This document shows positions 45,336-54,032 of a stretch of DNA of 64,000 bases, piece by piece (positions within the stretch are counted from its first letter, which is position 1; each line of letters begins with the position of its first letter). A program made the translations under genes and the position numbers. A model generated the notes under the pieces. It did no database searches, was not told the origin of the DNA, and was given only the letters and a program-made list of their open reading frames with translations. This DNA comes from Roseobacter fucihabitans (GTDB taxonomy: Bacteria > Pseudomonadota > Alphaproteobacteria > Rhodobacterales > Rhodobacteraceae), in contig NZ_CP143423.1 in the NCBI RefSeq assembly GCF_014337925.2, positions 3,998,501 to 4,062,500 of the forward strand, written 5' to 3'.

Positions 45336-46973
45336 ATGCCCGACCTTGGTTCCATGATGCGCTTTGCAACATTCGCGGGTGTCATCGCCCTCAGTTTTCT
45401 GTCTCTGATCGCGGCACTGATCTGGACGGGTTGGATGATGATTCCGTTCGTTATCTTTGTTGGCATGTCGTTGCTGGGTCTGCATGATGTGCGCCAGCCG
45501 CAACACTCGATCCTGCGCAATTATCCCGTTTTGGGGCATATGCGCTTTCTGTTTGAGGGTATTCGCCCCGAAATTCGGCAATACCTAATCGAATCCGATC
45601 AAGACGAAGAGCCATTTTCCCGTGATGCCAGAAGCCTCGTCTATCAACGCGCCAAAGGCCAGGAGGACAAGCGCCCCTTTGGCACACGGCTGCGGGTCTA
45701 TGATGCCGGATATGCATGGGTCACCCATTCTGTCGTCCCGATTCACATAGAAGACACGGATTTCAGGGTCAAAATTGGGTCAGATAAGTGCAAAAAGCCC
45801 TACAATGCCTCGCTTTACAATATTTCCGCGATGAGTTTCGGCTCCCTTTCCGGCAATGCTATCAAGGCTTTAAACACGGGCGCCAAACTTGGTGGTTTTG
45901 CCCATGACACGGGCGAGGGTTCCGTCAGCCGGTATCACAAGGAAGGGGGCGGCGATCTGATTTACCAGGTCGCATCGGGCTATTTCGGCTGTCGCGCCGC
46001 CGATGGCAGCTTTGATCCGGATAAATTCAAAGAGACCGCCGCGCTTGAACAGGTCAAAATGATCGAGCTGAAATTGTCGCAGGGGGCGAAACCCGGCCAT
46101 GGTGGGATGCTGCCAGCCTCAAAAATAACTCCCGAAATCGCCGAAGCGCGCGGCGTTCCGATGGGGCAGGACTGCGTTTCCCCACCGGCGCATTCTGCTT
46201 TCTCGACACCCATCGAAATGATGCAATTCCTTGGCAGGTTGCGCGATTTATCAGGCGGCAAACCGGTGGGGTTCAAACTATGCATCGGACACCGCCGCGA
46301 ATTCATGTGTATGGTCAAGGCGATGCTGGAAACCGGGATCGTCCCGGATTTCATTGTCGTTGACGGGACTGAAGGCGGCACCGGAGCGGCCCCCGTTGAA
46401 TTTGCCAACCATATCGGCATGCCGATGGTTGAGGGTTTGACCTTTGTTCACAACACCCTGCGCGGTGCGGGTATTCGCGATCAGGTCAGAATTGGCGCCG
46501 CCGGCAAAGTGGTGTCGTCTTTCGACATTGCCCGCGCGCTGGCGCTTGGCGCGGATTGGTGCAACTCTGCGCGCGGTTTTATGTTTTCAATCGGCTGCAT
46601 TCAGGCACAGGCCTGCCATACCAACCACTGCCCCGTGGGCGTGGCAACACAGGATCCACTGCGCGCGCGCGCGCTTGATGTCGTATCGAAGAGCCAACGC
46701 GTCGCGCGATTTCATAGCAACACACTGAAAGCATTGGGGGAAATGACGGGAGCTGCAGGTCTGTCGCATCCAGGGGACTTCATGCCGCAGCACTTGATGT
46801 TACGCATGGGCGATAAAAAAATGGCCGAGGGCAGTGAGGCCTATCCCTATCTGCCAATTGGGTTTCTTTTGACCCAGAAAGAGGATGTCGGCGCTGATTA
46901 CCGCAATCGCTGGGCGCGCGCTGATGCACATTGCTTTACACCACCAACGACCGAAAAAAGGGGTGCCGCTTGA
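45336..46973 (+). CDS. FMN-binding glutamate synthase-like protein (GltB central-domain family)
   Basis: 545 residues. Two N-terminal membrane helices (residues 8-50) are followed by the FMN barrel of glutamate synthase: YNASLYNISAMSFGSLSGNA, HDTGEGSVSRYHKEGGGDLI, KPGHGGMLPASKITPEIAEA, DFIVVDGTEGGTGAAPVEFA and the iron-sulfur cysteines in CIQAQACHTNHCPVG. It lacks the glutaminase domain, so it is one of the stand-alone membrane-anchored forms, like those acting on methylated or secondary amines. Neighbours handle amines and 4-aminobutyrate. Confidence 0.9.
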   Translation: MPDLGSMMRFATFAGVIALSFLSLIAALIWTGWMMIPFVIFVGMSLLGLHDVRQPQHSILRNYPVLGHMRFLFEGIRPEIRQYLIESDQDEEPFSRDARSLVYQRAKGQEDKRPFGTRLRVYDAGYAWVTHSVVPIHIEDTDFRVKIGSDKCKKPYNASLYNISAMSFGSLSGNAIKALNTGAKLGGFAHDTGEGSVSRYHKEGGGDLIYQVASGYFGCRAADGSFDPDKFKETAALEQVKMIELKLSQGAKPGHGGMLPASKITPEIAEARGVPMGQDCVSPPAHSAFSTPIEMMQFLGRLRDLSGGKPVGFKLCIGHRREFMCMVKAMLETGIVPDFIVVDGTEGGTGAAPVEFANHIGMPMVEGLTFVHNTLRGAGIRDQVRIGAAGKVVSSFDIARALALGADWCNSARGFMFSIGCIQAQACHTNHCPVGVATQDPLRARALDVVSKSQRVARFHSNTLKALGEMTGAAGLSHPGDFMPQHLMLRMGDKKMAEGSEAYPYLPIGFLLTQKEDVGADYRNRWARADAHCFTPPTTEKRGAA

Positions 46974-46984
46974 GCACCCCTTTT
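46956..46984 (+). terminator. Rho-independent terminator overlapping the stop of the glutamate synthase-like gene
   Basis: AAAAGGGGTGC pairs with GCACCCCTTTT across a 7-base loop that includes the TGA stop. The stem is perfect over 11 pairs and ends in four T. It works in either direction and may also end the convergent gabT transcript. Confidence 0.85.
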
Positions 46985-47007
46985 CGCATCTAAAGCCGTC
47001 AACGCAT

Positions 47008-48414
47008 TCAGGCAGGTTGTTGCGCAATCGCATCCGCCAAAGCGGCCTCAAAAATCGCCAGACCTTCGTCAATGATCTCATCAGATGCCGTCAGCGGCAC
47101 CATGATGCGCAGCGCGTTGCCGTGCATGCCGCATCCAAGCAGGATCAACCCGCGTTTCAGTGCATGTGCGCAGATCGATTTCACCAAAGCAGCATCGGGA
47201 TTTGCGGTGTCGAAATCGGTCACGAACTCTATGGCCAACATCGCGCCCAAACCCCGAATATCCCACATCCGGTAGGGTGCCGTGCGCGCACCAATCTCGG
47301 CAAATCGGGCACGGAAGTGCTCGCCAAGCTGCGTGGATCGCGCAAGTAGCCCTTCATTTTCAATCGCTTCGATCGCTGCAAGTGCCGCTGCACAAGCCAC
47401 AGGGTTGCCGCCATATGTGCCGCCCAAACCACCTGGGATGACCGCATCCATGACATCGGCGCGTCCGATCACACCCGCAAGCGGATACCCCCCGGCCATC
47501 GATTTGGCCGCGGTGATCAGATCAGGCACAACGCCGGAATGCTCAATGGCAAACCAAGTTCCAGTACGACCAAAGCCTGCCTGAATTTCATCGGCGATCA
47601 ACATGATACCGTGTTCATCACAGATCGCACGCAGCGCGCGCATCATCTCGAATGGCACCGGGACGTAACCACCCTCACCCAGAACCGGCTCGATGATGAT
47701 TGCCGCAACTCGCTCTGGTTGCGCGTCGGTCAGGAAGAGATTTTTCAAACCGGTCAGGGCGTCTTCGACCGTGATACCATCGCGCACGGACGGGAAAGGC
47801 GCGCGGAAAATATCCGACGGGAACGGTCCCACGTCCTTCTTGTAGGGGCTGATCTTGCCGGTCATGCCAAGCGTCAGAAGCGTGCGCCCGTGATAGCCGC
47901 CGCTAAAGGCGATAACGCCCGGACGTCCGGTCGCCGCACGCGCTATTTTAACAGCGTTTTCAACGGCTTCTGCACCGGTTGTGACCAAGAGCGTTTTTTT
48001 ATCATGATCGCCCGGTGCCAGATCATTCAGCTTTTCCGCCAACGTCACATAGGTCTCATAAGGAACGACCTGAAAAGATGTATGCGTAAACTTGTCTTCC
48101 TGCGCTTTGGCAGCAGCAATCACCGCAGGATGACGGTGGCCGGTGTTCAAGACCGCGATTCCACCGGCAAAATCGATGTAACGCTTGCCTTCCACATCCC
48201 ACAATTCCGCGTTCTCCGCATAATCGGCAAAGATGGGTGCCGCCGAAGCCACACCACGCGGCACAGCAGCTTCGCGCCGCGCCACAAGTGCTGCGTTGCT
48301 TTGATTTTCGGGACTCGTCGAGACAACCGCGATTTTGGGTGTTTTGACCGCCCGGGGCTTGCGGGGCCTCCTGGTGCCGGTTTTGGAGGCCGGGGTTTTT
48401 GCGCTGGTCGCCAT
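47008..48414 (-). CDS. gabT: 4-aminobutyrate aminotransferase-type class III transaminase
   Basis: 468 residues. Class III PLP motifs: LLVTTGAEAVENAVKIARAA, FSGGYHGRTLLTLGMTGK, LIADEIQAGFGRTGTWFAIE and the PLP lysine in ITAAKSMAGGYPLAGVIGRA. The core matches GabT/PuuE. The first 40 residues are a basic Lys/Arg/Pro/Thr-rich extension not found in typical GabT; a later start is possible but no better ATG with RBS is evident. It converts 4-aminobutyrate or a similar omega-amine to the semialdehyde, and faces a PuuR-like regulator. Confidence 0.9.
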   Translation of the reverse strand: MATSAKTPASKTGTRRPRKPRAVKTPKIAVVSTSPENQSNAALVARREAAVPRGVASAAPIFADYAENAELWDVEGKRYIDFAGGIAVLNTGHRHPAVIAAAKAQEDKFTHTSFQVVPYETYVTLAEKLNDLAPGDHDKKTLLVTTGAEAVENAVKIARAATGRPGVIAFSGGYHGRTLLTLGMTGKISPYKKDVGPFPSDIFRAPFPSVRDGITVEDALTGLKNLFLTDAQPERVAAIIIEPVLGEGGYVPVPFEMMRALRAICDEHGIMLIADEIQAGFGRTGTWFAIEHSGVVPDLITAAKSMAGGYPLAGVIGRADVMDAVIPGGLGGTYGGNPVACAAALAAIEAIENEGLLARSTQLGEHFRARFAEIGARTAPYRMWDIRGLGAMLAIEFVTDFDTANPDAALVKSICAHALKRGLILLGCGMHGNALRIMVPLTASDEIIDEGLAIFEAALADAIAQQPA

Positions 48415-48610
48415 ATGCTCTGTCCTTCAATTAAAACGTAGGTGACGTGTTTAAAATACCGATACTTCGTTTAATTTAATTGTCAATCATGATTCTCAGC
48501 CGCATTTTCAATCGATTTTGAAACGAGGAGAGAAAGAGTGTGACTTGCCCGCGCCCAATGTCTAAATATGTCCCTGAAACCAATGCTCTTTAGACTTAGG
48601 GACCCAACTT

Positions 48611-49177
48611 TTGGACATCGGGAAACGACTTCGTACAATTCGCAAAAAGCGCGGGCTGTCCCAGCGCGAACTCGCCATGCGGGCCGGTTTGACCAATGGG
48701 ACGATCTCGCTGATTGAACAGAATAAGACCAGCCCTTCCGTTGCCTCCCTAAAAAGCCTGTTGGATGCAATCCAGGTGTCGATGGCTGAATTTTTTTCGA
48801 CGCTGGAAGAGCCACCGCGCAGCAAGTATTTCTATATCGCGTCGGAATTCACTGAGATCGCACCGCCTGAGCAATCAAGTGGTATTGCGCCTCTTTTGTC
48901 ACTGCGCCAGCTTGGCAACGCGCAGGATCATGCCTTGCAACTGTTGCATGAACACTACGCTCCGGGTGCCGATACGGGTCCGGAACTGCTGAGCCATGAA
49001 GCAGAAGAGGCCGGTATTGTGATTCGCGGTCATATCGAGATAACGGTTGATGATGAGGTCGAGGTCCTGGGCCCCGGAGATGGCTATCTGTTCAACAGCC
49101 GTCTGCCGCATCGCTTTCGAAATACCGGCGACGTGGAATGTGAGGTGATCAGCGCCTGCACACCTCCCAGTTTCTGA
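48611..49177 (+). CDS. XRE-cupin transcriptional regulator (PuuR-like)
   Basis: 188 residues: an N-terminal Cro/CI helix-turn-helix (RTIRKKRGLSQRELAMRAGL then TNGTISLIEQNKTSPS) and a C-terminal cupin (EAGIVIRGHIEITVDDEVEV, PGDGYLFNSRLPHRFRNTGD). This architecture is that of PuuR and relatives, repressors of putrescine and GABA degradation. It is divergent from gabT with about 200 bases between, so control of gabT and perhaps the decarboxylase cluster is likely. The start used is TTG at 48611 just before GGACATCGGG; LDIGKRLR is the normal beginning. Confidence 0.9.
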   Translation: MDIGKRLRTIRKKRGLSQRELAMRAGLTNGTISLIEQNKTSPSVASLKSLLDAIQVSMAEFFSTLEEPPRSKYFYIASEFTEIAPPEQSSGIAPLLSLRQLGNAQDHALQLLHEHYAPGADTGPELLSHEAEEAGIVIRGHIEITVDDEVEVLGPGDGYLFNSRLPHRFRNTGDVECEVISACTPPSF

Positions 49178-49223
49178 GCATCGGATCGCTTTGGATCACT
49201 GCTCGTCCGAGAGGCGGGCGCGA

Positions 49224-49334
49224 TCAATCATTGTCATTGTTGCGCGTATCGGTCTTTTCGCTTGTGACGAAAAAGACCAGCACAGCCACGACGCCTAAAA
49301 CGGATAGGCCGTAAATAAACACATCATTGACCAT
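49224..49334 (-). CDS. 36-residue membrane protein of the general stress response locus
   Basis: Translates MVNDVFIYGLSVLGVVAVLV then FFVTSEKTDTRNNDND: one membrane helix (residues 6-24) and a polar tail. AAAGGAAGGCATAA precedes the ATG and an EcfG-type promoter lies 34-58 bases upstream, so it is very likely expressed under stress. It lies downstream of the sensor kinase on the same strand. No family recognised. Confidence 0.75.
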   Translation of the reverse strand: MVNDVFIYGLSVLGVVAVLVFFVTSEKTDTRNNDND

Positions 49335-49367
49335 TTATGCCTTCCTTTCATGAGCGTTCACCGGATC

Positions 49368-49392
49368 AACGCGAAACCAGCTTCAATGTTCC
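49368..49392 (-). promoter_or_regulatory. EcfG-type promoter of the 36-residue membrane protein
   Basis: The minus strand reads GGAAC (49392-49388), 16 bases, CGTT (49371-49368), an exact match to the alphaproteobacterial EcfG consensus with normal spacing. Confidence 0.8.
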
Positions 49393-49399
49393 GTGCTCC

Positions 49400-51124
49400 T
49401 CAATAATCCAACGTCGGCTTGGCGCGATGCGGCACCGGAAAGGTCAAGATCAGATGATAGGTCTGATCCTGCTTGCCGCTCACGACCTGCGCATTCAGTT
49501 GTCGCGCAAAAGCATTAATAAGTTGCATACCCAACCCCGTACCCTCGACAGCAGGCGCCGCGTCAAAGCTGTTGGTGATGGAAAAACACGCGACCTCAGG
49601 CTCCGGCTGCGTCAGGGAAATATCAAGGCAGGCCCGCGTGTCATCATCGCCGGGACCGATGTATTTCATCGCATTCGTAACCGCTTCGGACACCAGCAAG
49701 GTTAGCGGTGCAGCGTCATCCGTGTCCAACATCACCGATGCATAGGATTGTTCGACCGCAACCTGAGAGCCAGCGGGGAGACCAATCACCAGCAGCTGCC
49801 CCACAATTTCTTCAATCAGCGCGCCCGCATCCACGCGGTCCAAACCCTCATTCTGATAGAGGTTCTTATGAACGGTTGCGAGACTGAGGATGCGTTCCTG
49901 CAACCTGCGCAACACCTGGCGGGAGGCTTCCGTGGGCGCGCGTCTGATTTGCATGTTCATGATGGACGAGATCAATTGAAGGTTATTCTTGACCCTGTGA
50001 TGGACTTCCTTGAGCAGGATATTCTTCTCGCGCAGGGAATTTTCAAGCGACGCTTCATCTCGAATGATGGAATCCGCCATGCTCATGAAAACCTTTTGAA
50101 TTTCGACAAATTCACGGGGTGCTGAGGCACTCAGAGTGGCGCGTGGCAAGGATCGGTTGAACGCAAAAATGCGCATCTGACGGCCGAGTCTGCGGATATA
50201 CCCGATGGCCAGACGGTTGATCGACCAAAAGGCGACAATCAGGCTCGCGATCCACATCAGCACCGGCAAGAACACACTCAATGCGTTGGCATGGCTTGTG
50301 CCCGCCAGCACCTCTTCCTGGCGCCAGATGCCGATCACGTAAACGAGATCGGGGACAATCGGCACAACGGTATAGACGCGCGCGTCCCCTTCGGTATTTA
50401 CGTCCTCAAAGACGCTCGTTGAATATCCCACAAAATTCTTGAGGCTTCTGTTGAGCGGCAAATCAGACAAGGATACCGATCTGGGGCGATCTGATGTGAG
50501 CGGTTCACCGGCACTGTTGAAGGTGATGATATCATGCGGTTGCGTCGTGGTTTCCGGGTCCGACATGTCGCGCAAAATTGCCAGCGGCACGGACAGCGTT
50601 GCAAAACCAACGAACGTGCCTTCCACGAAATGGGGGTGCATGATCGCAAGCATGGGTGCCCCGCTTAGCGGACCCATCGGATTGACAAAGACGGTCCGCT
50701 GGGTGGTTTCAACGGCTTTGATGAAATCAGGGTTGTCGCTGAAATCATGTACCCCGCCAGCAGAGGAACAGGTCATCACCCCATTTGCTGGCAAAAACCC
50801 AACGAGTGAGTACCGGTTTGACGCCTGCTGGTAAGCGTGCAGGAACGAGGCACATGCCAGCGGGTCATCCGCAAAAATGCCGACGATCGAGCTGAGCGCC
50901 TGAGCGGCACCCAATCCTTCCTGAATGATCGTACGTTCCGCACCGGAGGCCTGCTCGGTCAACCCGAGCAGGGAGAGTTCAGCGTTCGTATCCGCCTGCC
51001 GCGCCAATTCGCGGGTCTGCACGATGGCGATCAAGCCAAAGGGCAACAGTGCCAGAGATAGAAAAACAAGAATGCGAAAGGTCAGCCCGCGAAATAAATC
51101 GCCGTGCAGAAAACCGCCCGTCAT
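49400..51124 (-). CDS. HWE/HisKA_2-type sensor histidine kinase (PhyK-like)
   Basis: 574 residues. An N-terminal membrane helix (residues 13-35), a periplasmic sensor of about 235 residues, a second helix near 282-302, then the histidine box [20 protein letters not shown] and an ATPase domain with ND/G boxes ([28 protein letters not shown]). HisKA_2 kinases of this kind phosphorylate PhyR. Start ATG is three bases after the ecfG stop, so nepR-ecfG-kinase form one operon. The sensed signal is unknown. Confidence 0.92.
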   Translation of the reverse strand: MTGGFLHGDLFRGLTFRILVFLSLALLPFGLIAIVQTRELARQADTNAELSLLGLTEQASGAERTIIQEGLGAAQALSSIVGIFADDPLACASFLHAYQQASNRYSLVGFLPANGVMTCSSAGGVHDFSDNPDFIKAVETTQRTVFVNPMGPLSGAPMLAIMHPHFVEGTFVGFATLSVPLAILRDMSDPETTTQPHDIITFNSAGEPLTSDRPRSVSLSDLPLNRSLKNFVGYSTSVFEDVNTEGDARVYTVVPIVPDLVYVIGIWRQEEVLAGTSHANALSVFLPVLMWIASLIVAFWSINRLAIGYIRRLGRQMRIFAFNRSLPRATLSASAPREFVEIQKVFMSMADSIIRDEASLENSLREKNILLKEVHHRVKNNLQLISSIMNMQIRRAPTEASRQVLRRLQERILSLATVHKNLYQNEGLDRVDAGALIEEIVGQLLVIGLPAGSQVAVEQSYASVMLDTDDAAPLTLLVSEAVTNAMKYIGPGDDDTRACLDISLTQPEPEVACFSITNSFDAAPAVEGTGLGMQLINAFARQLNAQVVSGKQDQTYHLILTFPVPHRAKPTLDY

Positions 51125-51127
51125 GCT

Positions 51128-51685
51128 TCAGAAAGACGCCACTTTGGCGGCGCTCAAGACGGACATCGTCGCGTCATCCGTCATTTCCAAGGCATCGTCT
51201 TCGTCAAGATGCATCAACTCTGCGAGTCGTTGTCGGGCGCGGTTGGTTCGGCTCTTGATGGTGCCAACAGCGACACCACACATGTCGGCTGCTTCGTCAT
51301 ATGAAAAACCGGAGGCCCCGACCAACAACAAAACTTCGCGCTGCTCGTCACTGAGTTGCGCGAAAGCGTCGCGGAAATCAGTCATTTGCAAGCGCCCGTC
51401 ATGCGCAGGTTTCTCTGCGAGAGCCTCTGTATGGATACCGTCAACATCCGCCACTTCGCGCTTGGCCTTGCGTCGCGAGGAATAATAAGTGTTGCGCAGA
51501 ATGGTGAACAGCCAAGCCCGCATGTTAGTGCCGGCCTGAAATTTATCAATGTTGGTCCAGGCTTTGACCAAAGTGTCCTGCACCATGTCGTCTGCCGTGG
51601 CACCGTTTCGGGTCAGGCTGATGGCAAAGGCGCGCATCGCAGGCAGGTGGTCGACCAATGTGTCGCGGGGATCAGGATGGCTCAT
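51128..51685 (-). CDS. ecfG: RNA polymerase sigma factor EcfG
   Basis: 185 residues: region 2 (MRAFAISLTRNGATADDMVQ then DTLVKAWTNIDKFQAGTNMR) and region 4 (LSDEQREVLLLVGASGFSYD then EAADMCGVAVGTIKSRTNRA). It directs the general stress response and is held by NepR until PhyR is phosphorylated. It overlaps nepR by four bases (ATGA). Confidence 0.95.
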   Translation of the reverse strand: MSHPDPRDTLVDHLPAMRAFAISLTRNGATADDMVQDTLVKAWTNIDKFQAGTNMRAWLFTILRNTYYSSRRKAKREVADVDGIHTEALAEKPAHDGRLQMTDFRDAFAQLSDEQREVLLLVGASGFSYDEAADMCGVAVGTIKSRTNRARQRLAELMHLDEDDALEMTDDATMSVLSAAKVASF

Positions 51686-51840
51686 TTTGCTTGGCCTGTC
51701 GGAGCGTCCTGTTTTTTCAACGCGTCAAGCAGGTCTCTGAAACGGTCGGGCACGCCTTCCTCCAGCGCTTCCTCATAGACGCGCTTCAAATTCTCATCGA
51801 TCACGCTTTCGCGCTTCCCGTTCATCCCAGACTGAGCCAT
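51682..51840 (-). CDS. nepR: NepR anti-sigma factor
   Basis: 52 residues from ATG at 51840 (MAQSGMNGKRESV; MNGK six codons further is possible). The core VIDENLKRVYEEALEEGVPD and RFRDLLDALK is the two-helix NepR signature that clamps EcfG. First gene of the nepR-ecfG-kinase operon, driven by the minus-strand EcfG promoter at 51896-51920. Confidence 0.93.
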   Translation of the reverse strand: MAQSGMNGKRESVIDENLKRVYEEALEEGVPDRFRDLLDALKKQDAPTGQAK

Positions 51841-51888
51841 AAAGTCGATTGTTCCCCGAAAAGATTTAAGAAATTTCCTACCTGCAGC

Positions 51889-51920
51889 GGAACAAAACGC
51901 CCAAACGCGCGTTTGGTTCC
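51889..51920. promoter_or_regulatory. Interleaved divergent EcfG promoters for phyR and nepR-ecfG
   Basis: Plus strand: GGAAC at 51889-51893, 16 bases, CGTT at 51910-51913. Minus strand: GGAAC at 51920-51916, 16 bases, CGTT at 51899-51896. Both match the consensus exactly and interlock in one 32-base near-palindrome, so EcfG can activate its own operon and phyR from one site. Confidence 0.85.
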
Positions 51921-51948
51921 CAGAAAAGTGAAAAAAGAAAGGTCTCAT

Positions 51949-52758
51949 ATGTCGGACGGCACTGAAATTGCGGACGTTAGCGAAGAATTAGGCCGCCTAC
52001 TCCCCTATCTGCGCCGCTTCTCGCGCGCCATGACAGGAAGCCAGAGCAGCGGCGACAGGTTTGCCGCGGCGGCATTGGAAGCAATTCTGACGGATCGTTC
52101 GGTGCTTGACGGCGTCAGCACGAAAACGGGCGTCTTCCGCGTGCTTTACGGCATTTGGTCCAGTGCCGGTGCCCCCGTTGAGGATGGTGAGAGCGGGACC
52201 AAGGCGCGCGCGCAGAAACACCTGGCGCGTCTTACCGCCAACAGCCGTGAGGCACTCTTGCTGCATAGCGTGGAGGGTTTCAGCTTTGGCGAAATCGCCA
52301 GCATCATCGGGATTGATCAATCAGAAGCCGAGCAGCTGGTTCAAATCGCGCGGCGGGAAATGGCGGACGCCGTGTCAGGGTCCGTTATGATCATCGAAGA
52401 CGAAGCGATCATCGCGATGGATATCGAGAGCCTTGTCGGCGACATGGGCCACCGCGTCACCGGTATTGCCAGAACCAGAGACGAGGCGATTGCACTCGGC
52501 AACGCTGATGTTCCGGACTTAATCCTGGCGGATATCCAGCTTGCGGATAACTCCTCCGGGATCGATGCGGTCAATGATCTAATGGCGCAATTGGGGGAGC
52601 GCCCGGTCATATTCATCACTGCTTTCCCCGAAAGACTGTTGACCGGAGACAAGCACGAACCGGCTTTTCTCATCTCCAAACCCTATACCGAAGAACAAGT
52701 CATCACGGCTGTCAGCCAAGCGATGTTCTTCTCTTCGACGGAAACACTCAAAGCCTGA
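51949..52758 (+). CDS. phyR: Response regulator PhyR
   Basis: 269 residues. The N-terminal EcfG-mimic domain (LLPYLRRFSRAMTGSQSSGD, LLHSVEGFSFGEIASIIGID) is followed by a receiver domain from residue 145: IIEDEAIIAMDIESLVGDMG, phosphorylation site D in LILADIQLAD and the lysine in LISKPYTEEQ. When phosphorylated it sequesters NepR and frees EcfG. The ATG at 51949 follows AAAGAAAGGTCTCAT and is 36 bases downstream of the EcfG -10 element. Confidence 0.95.
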   Translation: MSDGTEIADVSEELGRLLPYLRRFSRAMTGSQSSGDRFAAAALEAILTDRSVLDGVSTKTGVFRVLYGIWSSAGAPVEDGESGTKARAQKHLARLTANSREALLLHSVEGFSFGEIASIIGIDQSEAEQLVQIARREMADAVSGSVMIIEDEAIIAMDIESLVGDMGHRVTGIARTRDEAIALGNADVPDLILADIQLADNSSGIDAVNDLMAQLGERPVIFITAFPERLLTGDKHEPAFLISKPYTEEQVITAVSQAMFFSSTETLKA

Positions 52759-52780
52759 CCACAGGTCTGCTGAGGGAAGC

Positions 52781-52811
52781 AAAGGGCGGCGCCGATTGCA
52801 CCGCCCTTTTT
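52781..52811 (+). terminator. Rho-independent terminator of phyR
   Basis: AAAGGGCGG pairs with CCGCCCTTT around an 11-base loop and is followed by T residues; it starts 23 bases after the phyR stop and can serve the convergent dps remnant too. Confidence 0.88.
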
Positions 52812-52823
52812 ACAAATACCCAC

Positions 52824-53048
52824 TCAACTTTTAACAAGGGATCGCAACATCCAGGCCGCTTTCTCATGGTGCGCGGCGCGTGCCATTGCCATATCCTCTG
52901 TGACAGGGTCGCCATCTTCACCGGCAATTTTGATCAGGGTACGCAGTCGATGCGCCACACGTTCATTATCATCTGCGAGGTCATTGCACATCTCGCCCGC
53001 CGACGTCTGCTTGGCATCGTCCTGCGCGGCTGAATTGGCGACAATGGA
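52824..53048 (-). pseudogene. dps: dps, C-terminal half (split by IS insertion)
   Basis: Reads SSIVANSAAQDDAKQTSAGE, MCNDLADDNERVAHRLRTLI and HHEKAAWMLRSLVKS, the C-terminal third of a Dps ferritin. The N-terminal half lies 3.2 kb away at 56275-56559 on the same strand. Both halves meet at SSI and share the hexamer AATGGA (53043-53048 and 56281-56286), so one insertion explains the break. Confidence 0.88.
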
Positions 53049-53195
53049 CGAAACCGCTCTCGCGGTATGGGTGCTTGTGGCGGTTGATGCGCGCTGATCC
53101 AAGTGCTGTGATTTTGTGAACTGACGATCCTGTTGGACGATTGGAACCTTCTCAATCTGACGATAGGAGGTTTCAATATCAGACCAATATATACC

Positions 53196-53865
53196 TGCAC
53201 TGCGCCAACGGTTTCTCGAAGACATGCGGATTAAGGGGCTGTAGTCGAAGATGCAGACGATGTATTTGCGAGGGATGCGCGATTTCACGCGGTTTCTGGG
53301 ACACGCGCCGGATAGCGCCACACCGTAAGAGCTGCGGGCGTTTCAGCTCGATATGAAAGAGCGCGGCGTTGGCGCGCCGACCTTCAACAACCGACTGACG
53401 GTGTTGAGTTTCTTCTTTGCAACGACCTGTCCCCATCCTGAGATGAAGGGGCACATGCGCTATCAGCGGGCGGCCAAGAAGATCCCGGCGGTACTGAGCG
53501 CCGAAGAGGTTTTGCGCATTCTTGAGGCGGCCCCAGAGCCAGGACTTAGATACCGAGCTGCCTTCAGCATGGCCTATGGCGGCGGGTTGCGGGCAAGTGA
53601 AGTCACGCATCTGAAAGTGTGAGACATCGACAGCGACCGGATGTTGATCCGGGTCGATCAGGGCAAGGGCTGCAAGGATCGCCATGTGATGTTGTCGCCA
53701 CGCCTGCTGGATCTTCTGCGCTACTATTACCGCGAAGCACGTCCAGGGGCTTGGCCTTTTCCGGGCCGTAATCGTGTCGATCCAATCTCGACACGGCAGT
53801 TCAATCGGGCGTTTAGTGTGGCCTGCGACTTTGCCGAGATCAAGAAAGCGGTATCGCCCATACGT
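53196..53865 (+). pseudogene. Tyrosine recombinase (XerC/XerD-like, IS91-associated), multiply interrupted
   Basis: In-frame pieces are RFLEDMRIKGL-stop, MRDFTRFLGHAPDSATP-stop, ERGVGAPTFNNRLTVLSFFF, MAYGGGLRASEVTHLKV-stop (with the first catalytic arginine) and RVDQGKGCKDRHVMLSPRLL. The catalytic HxLRH and tyrosine region is missing: the frame passes into IS91 transposase sequence after AEIKKAVSPI. Such recombinases commonly precede IS91-family transposases. Confidence 0.82.
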
Positions 53866-54032
53866 CGTGTCGAAGACGCGCTTCCAGCACGCTGCGGCAC
53901 AGGACAGGATGCAGGCTCGGATGGAAGACCTGTTGCCCGTCGAATACTTCCATGCGGTCTTTACCCTGCCGTCGCAAATCGCCGACATTGCCTGCCAGAA
54001 CAAGGCGGCGGTCTATGGATTGCTGTTCAAAG

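Noticed and set aside
47539-48441. 300-codon plus-strand frame opposite gabT
   Set aside because: Antisense shadow; composition is that of reversed coding sequence.
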